DNA of 64,000 bases, taken from Chinchilla lanigera (taxonomy: Eukaryota > Chordata > Mammalia > Rodentia > Chinchillidae). The notes beneath the pieces were generated by a model. That model ran no database searches. It saw nothing but the letters and a program-made list of their open reading frames with translations, and was not told the origin of the DNA. Both the position numbers and the translations under genes were made by a program. The stretch is from the NCBI RefSeq assembly GCF_000276665.1, contig NW_004955517.1, positions 2,528,233 through 2,592,232 on the forward strand, read 5' to 3'. This document shows positions 57,536 to 64,000 of this stretch, one piece after another (positions within the stretch are counted from its first letter, which is position 1; each line of letters begins with the position of its first letter).

Positions 57536-58440
57536 AAGATTCTGCCTTTCACAAAGTCCACATGGTGGTGGGAAATACTTTAAGTCCAACTCTTCAAAGC
57601 TTTGTATTTATTGAAAAAGCAAATAAACAAAAATCAAACAGAAACAGCCATTTTTAATCTGAAAGAGGGTCAATCTTTCATCAAAGCCACAAAAACCAAA
57701 CTATCATGCTGCAGTAGGACTTGCATTATTCAGGCAAATTAAATCTTTTTCTCAGGAAAAAATATATCTGGGCTTCATCTTCCTGTATCTTATGAGAAAG
57801 AGGGAAAAGTAATTTAAAATTTTATCTCTAGCAATTTAATGTAGGGGGAAACACGACACATATGTGATAAAATCTAAAATACTGGGAGTAAGTAATGAGT
57901 GGAAGTCTATTCAGATATTACGTATCTTTCTCTCTGCACAAGTTCTAACCTGAACTTTCCAATTCTTTCTTAGAAACCAATAGCACCTCTCTGTGTTCAC
58001 TTGTATGTCTGGTTTGCGTAGAGCTACTGATACACAAGACAGGAGATGGTATAGAAATAGTTCCCCAAATTCTTGAGATTAAGTAAAATCATTACTTTGT
58101 TTTGTTTCTGCTTAAGTGAATGCAATCAAACATGTAAGAATATATTTAAAACTTCATTGCATAATAAAATTCTATTGGCTTCCTATCGGAATTTCTAGCA
58201 TTTACATAGGATCATTCTTAATTAACAATCATAACTGATAAAAATTCATATATGGATAGCAATGTAAACTTACATCCTAAAATGCTTTTACTACATATTT
58301 CCACATTTTAAACAAAAGTGATCTCTGTAAATTTGAACCAACTGGAGTACATGCAAATTAGAGGACCAAAACTAACATCCAACTATTCACCACCAACCCT
58401 AGGGAATAATTCTGGGAATTGTAAGTGTGATACTGATTTT
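57536..58440. other. Unassigned AT-rich sequence, no gene seen
   Basis: Nothing recognised. Confidence 0.4.
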
Positions 58441-58640
58441 AATAACACATTAAGAATTAAGTAGATGCTGGACAGGATGCAAAGCACCTTATATGCATTC
58501 TAACTCTTTTAATTTCCTCATCAACTTCTAGGTATGTATTACTGTTACCTCCCACTACACAGTCAAGAAAACACAAGCTCAAAGGATTAAAAGTCTGAGC
58601 CAAGAGAGTAAACAGTAGAGTCAGGATTTTCCTCCTGCTC
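58441..58640 (+). mobile_element. L2/MIR-like ancient fragment
   Basis: 'gatgcaaagcaccttatatg', 'tatgtattactgttacctcc', 'cagtagagtcaggattttcc' fit the '...gcactttacatgtatta ... tattattatccc ... cagagctgggattc' order. Confidence 0.6.
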
Positions 58641-59094
58641 TCATAATTGTCCAAAAAAGATGGTGTACTGTTTCTGCTGCAAATTTGAATGTACCACAAA
58701 CCTTAAGCAAAAATATTTTTCTTGCTGAAAAGTAAGCAAGATTTCTCTGGAGAAATGAAGATGGATAGGCAGCATATTCTAGGAGAACTGTTATTGTACA
58801 AACATGCTAGAAGACATTAGAAAAATCTCTTCCCTCTCTTCAAAGGCTCAATCACTGTAATTATTTTTGTCTTCCATCATTATCTGTGTTTTCTAAAATG
58901 TTCATCAGTTTTGATGTTCTGCTTGGATCAGACCCATAATCACAGATCTGTGCAGCACAATAGCTTTGAGCTCATCTCACAATTCCACTGCAGTTAGTGA
59001 ATGAGGTAAATGAAACCCAGAAAACAAAAGTCTCCTGCCTACAGTTCTCTTCCTCGAGGAGGAAACTAGCCTCAAAAGTGATGGCGCAGGTTCA
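58641..59094. other. Unassigned sequence
   Basis: Nothing recognised. Confidence 0.4.
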
Positions 59095-59225
59095 GAAACA
59101 AAATGACTGAGTTCACCATTCTCTGGCTCTACTACTCCCTGCTCTATGACCTTGGGTGAATCACACCCTTCTCATTCATTTTCTTTACCATACAATAGAG
59201 ATATAATCGTAGGAAGAGACAAACA
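59095..59225 (+). mobile_element. MIR SINE
   Basis: 'ctggctctactactccctgc', 'tctatgaccttgggtgaatc' and 'accatacaatagagatataa' follow the MIR consensus. Confidence 0.75.
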
Positions 59226-59300
59226 TGTTCATACTAAAGTGTGCAGAAGACTATCTGTCACTGGCTAAATCAATACAGACGTCTGCCAAAAGTCCAAGAA

Positions 59301-59480
59301 AGCTGGTCACAGGGGCACACACCTGTAATCTCATATTTTCAGGAGACTGAGGCAGGAGGAACACAAGTTTGAGTCCAGCCTGGACAGCTTAGGAGACCTT
59401 GTCTCAAAACAAGACATAAGAAGGACTGATCATGCAGTTCAGTGGTAGAGTGCCCCAGGTTCAGTTACCAGTACTGCTTA
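59301..59480 (+). mobile_element. B1-ID dimer SINE
   Basis: B1 unit: 'gggcacacacctgtaatctc', 'gagactgaggcaggaggaac', 'gagtccagcctggacagctt'. After an A-rich linker an ID unit: 'catgcagttcagtggtagag', 'gttcagttaccagtactg'. Confidence 0.9.
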
Positions 59481-60134
59481 ATTAATTGATTAATTTTTAA
59501 AGGGCCAAGAATTATGACCAAAAATGATGGTAGGGAGATGATCTATAATATTAGCCCCTCAGAAGTGGTTATAATATGACCATTATACACAATAAACATT
59601 TTAGCAATTATTTATTTTCTCCAACTTCCTTCTCTTTAAAATTCAGATTTAACTTTTCTCAATTCTTTCTTCTTCTCTCTTAAACCCCTAGCCTGTCAGA
59701 TGATTTGGTTTGTGATATTTGTTCTTTCAAAACATTTTTCCTGGGGATGTTTCCAAATACACCTATACTTCCTAAGATTATATAATACAATAGATTATTT
59801 TAAAAATTTCACTGAGGATTATAAGTAGAACTCAGGCAGATTGTCTTATGACTTGCTTAAAAATACTATTGTTCACCAATATTTTCAAGCTCTAGTAATC
59901 TTTTTCTCGTTTTAAGGAAGAGGTGTTTATAGGTACTTATTCTTATGCATGGTGAAGATAAGGAAGATCAGATAGACCCCGCCACGTCTTTAAAAAAACT
60001 GTGTAATCCAGACTGTACCACACGTGCTGTGTTAAATTCTCCACTCTTTAAGCCTTGTGCTTCAATATGACACTGAGCTTTTGCATCTGCTCTGAATGAG
60101 ACAAAAGAAAAATGTGTCTTGCTCAGTGCTCAAT
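59481..60134. other. Unassigned AT-rich sequence, no gene seen
   Basis: Nothing recognised beyond a palindromic TTAATTAATT-type run at 59479-59500. Confidence 0.4.
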
Positions 60135-60492
60135 GTGGTGGCCGATCTCGACTGTCAACTTGATTGGACCAGCCCCTGGATGAGTTCACAGCTGAGCGGG
60201 CTGCAAGAGGTGGGCCAAAGCTGCAGGAATTAGGTCACTGGGGGCGTGCCTTCATACACACCTTCTCTCCAGCTCTCTCTACCGCCCTCTCTTTCTTTCT
60301 CTCCCTCTCTCCCTCTCGCCTTCCTGACTGACAGATGGTTACTAGTTTCCTGCACTAATACAGGCCTAGAACCAAGGGAGCAAAGGAGCCATGGACTTAA
60401 TAAATGTGAAGCTGTGAGCCAAAATGAATCTTTCCTCCCAGAAGTTGTATTCAGGTGCTTATCACAGTGATGCTGGCAGGAAGCAGACACAC
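60135..60492 (+). mobile_element. MaLR-like rodent LTR
   Basis: 'gactgtcaacttgattggac' start, CT-rich middle (60260-60325), then 'gctgtgagccaaaatgaatc' and 'aggtgcttatcacagtgatg' at the R/U5-like end. A very common rodent pattern. The middle CT run is expanded. Confidence 0.75.
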
Positions 60493-60835
60493 TCGATGAT
60501 TTTAAGAACCTATTCCCTCTTTCTGTTCTAGTAGAAACTTTTAAGTTTAAAATCCAATTATTTTAAGTCCAAGACATTAGAAAATTATCTTCTGGGCATA
60601 TTTGCATCTGCTTAGGCTCCTCCCCAGCTTGAGGGCTGTGTGAGGAGGGTGCTGAGCCCATGCATGGAGACAAGCACAAACCCAGAGCCTGAAATTGGGT
60701 TTCCACTAAATTACTCTGCTCTGCACCTTACGCTGACTTGGCAAGTAATACCCAGAACAAAGGTGCAATTACATAGATTCATTGCCAGAAATACAAGACA
60801 GGTTAAATCATAAACACTTACAAAGAGCCAAAGAA
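60493..60835. other. Unassigned sequence
   Basis: Nothing recognised. Confidence 0.4.
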
Positions 60836-60910
60836 GGATGGGAGGAAGGAAAGAGGGAGAGAAGAGAGAAAGACAGAAAGGAAAAGACTGGAGAAAGAGG
60901 GAGAGAGGGT
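60836..60910. repeat. Purine-rich run, degenerate (GGAA/GAGA)n
   Basis: Almost all A and G, directly abutting the LTR that starts at 60911. Confidence 0.9.
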
Positions 60911-61309
60911 GTCTTAGTTACTTTTCTCATTCCTGAGACTAAATACCTGACACCCAAAGTTAAAGGAGGAAAAGCTTATTCAGCTCACAGTTTGTAGAGG
61001 TTTTAGTCCATAGTCAGCAGGCTCCAAGGCAGGGTGGGACGGCAGACAGGCGTCACAGAGGAGAAACAGTTCATGGTGGGCAGAAGGTAGCAAAACAATG
61101 AGGGATGACCATGGCTCTTTCTATTGTTTATGTTTCACCCAGGTTACTTAGGGCAGGTAGCACTCTCACCCTCAATCCTAGTGCCCTTGAGCCTAGCATT
61201 GCACCATGAATCAATCCCAGGGCCACACACTTTAGATCCAGCCACCTCCGAAAAACCCCAGCTATGACCACATGAGGCTTTTGGGGGACATCTAGATACA
61301 CACCATAAT
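60911..61309 (+). mobile_element. Rodent LTR-type repeat, copy 4 of 4
   Basis: 'gtcttagttacttttctcat', 'ggctccaaggcagggtggga', 'cagttcatggtgggcagaag', 'gaccacatgaggcttttggg', ending 'acaccataata'. The best-preserved mate of the 43108 copy. Confidence 0.85.
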
Positions 61310-61394
61310 AGGGGGAGGGGAAGGAGAGAGGGGAAACTTTCCCTCAAGTAATGGTGAACAGCAGTTGTCAACAACACACTTGTAGATTATGTTT

Positions 61395-61560
61395 ACTCAG
61401 AATGTACTGTGTGTCAGGTACCATAGTAAGCACATTATAACACCATAAATTAGTTTTTATTGTCCAAGTTTTACAAATAATGGAACCAAAGCATAGATAG
61501 GTTAAATTGTTCCCTGAAGTTCATACAACTAACTGGAAACCAAGCCACATCTGAAACAAA
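61395..61560 (+). mobile_element. L2/MIR-like ancient fragment
   Basis: 'atgtactgtgtgtcaggtac', 'catagtaagcacattataac', 'acaaataatggaaccaaagc', 'atagataggttaaattgttc' fit the ancient pattern in order. Confidence 0.65.
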
Positions 61561-62724
61561 TAATTCTCCAGAACTTGAGCTAATTTTACATCTTTTAATA
61601 AAATATACATCTCTCAGATCACACCTCGAATCTGTAGCCACTGATGGGACATTTCCTTAGCCACCAGCCTCAACTGCTGAACTAATTATTAGGGAACAGG
61701 TTTGTACATTCTCAGTGCTTAGTCTTCAGATTAGGTCTTACTACTGAGGATATTTGTAGTGTCTTGAGACTTTAAGAAAAGTATTGTTCTCATTTTATTT
61801 TTTAAAATAGCTGAAGAATTTTTTTTACCTTAGTTATATAGGATGTGAAATATTAATGAAATGACAGAAAAATTTAATTGAAAAAGTTAGTCACTGTTCA
61901 GCTCTATTATTCCCCTCACCATGGACCCATTATGCTCACTGGTAGAGTAAGAAATGGGAATGAATCTGGCTTATAAAGTCTTCTTCAGGTGAAATGAAGG
62001 TCAAGTTACTTTTTCCTTAGCGTGAACTACAAGTTAACCAAGAGAAAAATGGAATTTTCTTCTGAATGACTTTTACTTCTATCCAAAGGTCAATTCAAGG
62101 TAATATTTTTTGGTTTACTGTATGAGTTATGTGTGTTTGTGTTTATGGGAGTTTATAGGAAGAAAATAAAAGCACATTAACACTCTGTGGTATCTTTGCT
62201 GCTCTATTTATTTTGCTAATACTACAGAAGAAAGATACATAAAGTTTCCAATAGGTACAGCTATGTAAAATAAAGGTGCAAATCACTGTTCTTCCACCTC
62301 CTACTTCTATTTTCTAGGGAAATACAACTTCATATATATCCCACATACATTGTCCCACATATACTATATATATGTTGTTAGATGAATATATATTTAAGTG
62401 GCTCATACTTGCTTTTGAAATGAGGTAATATCATATAAGTTATTGTTCAACCTGTTTTTGTTTCACTTTGCACTTTTTGTTAGCTGGGATCCAAATGTGA
62501 TGGCATGAGCACTGATAGCACTTTGGATCCCAAGATGACAGTTCTGTCTGGAGGATGACAAAGTCATCTGACAATGTCTGATCCAATGACGTGTAGGAAT
62601 TTGTTTATGCAGTTGTATTTTGGGGTTTATTTGGAGTCCTTTAGATTTTAAAGCAAAGTCCTTCAATGCTAAATTCATATGACATACTTTGGAAGGTTTC
62701 CAGATTTCTACCTCCTGTAGATGT
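61561..62724. other. Unassigned AT-rich sequence, no gene seen
   Basis: TA-rich around 62330-62395. A minus-strand open frame of 104 codons (62463-62777) overlaps the next SINE and has no known domain. Confidence 0.4.
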
Positions 62725-62904
62725 GTTGTACACCTGCAAGTCCAGCTGCTTGGGAGAGTGAGGCAGGAGAATCCCAAATTCAGGCTTGGGCAACTTAATG
62801 ACTTAGTGAGTCTGACCGTATCTCAAACACAAAATTAAAAGCGTTGAGGCTGCAGCTTAGTGGTAGAGCACGCTGGGTTCAATCCCTAGCTCCAAAATTA
62901 AAAA
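62725..62904 (+). mobile_element. B1-ID dimer SINE
   Basis: B1 unit: 'acacctgcaagtccagctgc', 'gggagagtgaggcaggagaa'. ID unit: 'ttgaggctgcagcttagtgg', 'tagagcacgctgggttcaat', followed by an A-rich tail to about 62930. Confidence 0.9.
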
Positions 62905-63039
62905 AATGAAATAAAATAAAATCAAACAAAACTTCTATTGCCCAACTGAAATCTCGCACGGTGAGAAAAGCTCGGGGTGGTGGAGGAGACGATGTGTGTT
63001 GCAGATCCTTCCTTCCTTGCCCTCTTCCCCCACTAACAG

Positions 63040-63391
63040 CTTTCTGACGAGCATGAAGAGGAGCTGTGGAGCAGGAAACTCTTCGTGATCTGACTGTTGA
63101 AAACTGGCCCCATCCCTTCAAATTGGAGGACGTCCTCTTCTTCAGAAGGACCCTCCACCTCCCCTCCTGGGACCCCCTCGCTGCCCTTTCTTGACATCGG
63201 CAGTGTACCTCTGCCTCTGCAGCCTGCTGCTGCTTCTCTAGCTGCCAAGCAGCAGTTTCTTCCACCACCCCCGCCCCCCATGTGCTGAAGCCCAGTTAAC
63301 ACTGCAGCAAAGTCTGTTAAGGTAGGACAACAGAGGGTTCATGACAGCTCCATTACATCTGGCCCACGGCAAAAACTTGTGACTCCTTCCC
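63040..63391 (+). other. Stop-poor, proline-rich-coding stretch of unknown nature
   Basis: One plus-strand frame reads 63097-63285 open, has a stop at 63286-63288, then stays open for about 38 codons up to the ID insertion. The predicted peptide is Ser/Pro/Gln-rich. No protein recognised. It could be a decayed retrocopy or chance in GC-rich DNA. Confidence 0.25.
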
Positions 63392-63526
63392 CAGCCAATG
63401 TTGTTCGGTTTTGTTTTCTGGTTTTTTTTTTTTTTTCTGGTAACGGGAATCGAACTCATGACCTTGCACTTGCCAGGCAGGCGCTGTGCTGCTGAGCTAA
63501 ATCCCCAGCCCCGACAGCCAATGTTG
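63392..63526 (-). mobile_element. Young ID SINE, antisense, with 12-bp target-site duplication
   Basis: 'cagccaatgttg' at 63392-63403 and 63515-63526 flanks a T-rich reversed A-tail and a complete ID body. The body is nearly identical to the copy at 25316-25394 ('cttgccaggcagg.gctgtgc', 'gagctaaatccccagcccc'). Confidence 0.95.
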
Positions 63527-64000
63527 AGAGCATGTGTCAAGCAGAGTGTCTAACTCTTCGGTGCCCTGTCTACTCCAGCTAGCACTGTACGCCCCTCAGG
63601 AAGCAGGTAGGCATGAGCACACTCTTCCCACCTGCTGGAAGGCACGCTGAGCTCTGCTTTCCCATCTTCAGGTTTTCAGTGGGCTCGCTGTACCTCTACA
63701 GCTCTGTCTCTATGGCTCACCAGGTCTGAGAACACTGCAGGAGGCCCAGCACTGCCTCTGGCTGCTGAGGACGCTGCTGTCTCCACAAAGTCATACTTGA
63801 AATTGTATCTGATGACTTCATTAACAAAGATGAGTATTGCAAGATAGGTTACATTTTTTTTCTTCCTGATTTTAAAAGAAATTAAAGCATCTTCCTCTAC
63901 TTTTAAAGGCATGGTCCCAGCCCCTGGCTCCTACTGCCCTAGTGGAGAAACTGGCCATGGGTGGCCTCCGTAGATGTAACCAGGACACTGAGCCAGTAAG
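63527..64000. other. Unassigned sequence to the window end
   Basis: No repeat recognised. A plus-strand frame at about 63721-63842 and a minus-strand frame at 63676-63912 are both open. Neither resembles a known protein. Confidence 0.35.

Noticed and set aside
1..64000. CRISPR array, bacterial operon, tRNA or rRNA genes
   Set aside because: No regularly spaced direct repeats, no operon-like coding density, and the only tRNA-like sequences are ID SINEs. The DNA is clearly mammalian.

Overview
The window looks like gene-poor, intergenic or deep-intronic nuclear DNA from a mammal, most probably a non-murid rodent. The evidence is the repeat content: 7SL-derived B1 SINEs, tRNA-derived ID SINEs, and several copies of the joined B1-ID dimer, which is known from the squirrel and dormouse clade. 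A hystricognath rodent cannot be excluded. Old eutherian repeats (MIR, L2, L1M, a Tigger DNA transposon, MaLR-type LTRs) fill much of the rest. I found no open reading frame that I would call a coding exon, and no tRNA, rRNA or CRISPR array. All family names rest on recalled consensus patterns, not on a database search.

Layout. 1-2.5 kb: B1 SINEs, a possible solo LTR and a small CpG-dense patch. 2.5-6 kb: a long pyrimidine tract, a MaLR-like LTR and an antisense L1M 3' end. 6-13 kb: mostly unique sequence with microsatellites, MIRs, one CTCF-like motif and a perfect 26-bp palindrome. 13-24.4 kb: L1M fragments, an ID nested in L1M, many MIR/L2 fragments, two B1 copies sharing an unusual internal repeat, and an L1 ORF1-region remnant. 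25-26.5 kb: a young ID with perfect target-site duplication beside an LTR that seems to carry a small inverted-repeat transposon. 28-36 kb: a dimer SINE, a GATA/GACA microsatellite and unique sequence. 36-37.4 kb: a decayed Tigger transposon whose transposase remnant is split by a dimer SINE. 40-51.5 kb: L1M fragments, more LTRs, MIR/L2 and AT-rich palindromes.

The one strong sign of a gene is a CpG island at about 52.9-54.65 kb. It is interrupted by 685 Ns (53547-54231), so any promoter or first exon may lie partly in the gap. 55-64 kb returns to repeat-rich DNA: short tandem duplications, two dimer SINEs, two LTRs, and at the right end a stop-poor stretch split by a second young ID SINE.

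The long open frames in the pyrimidine tract and across the N gap are artefacts. The most useful follow-ups are filling the gap, testing the CpG patch near 2 kb, and confirming the nested transposon structures.
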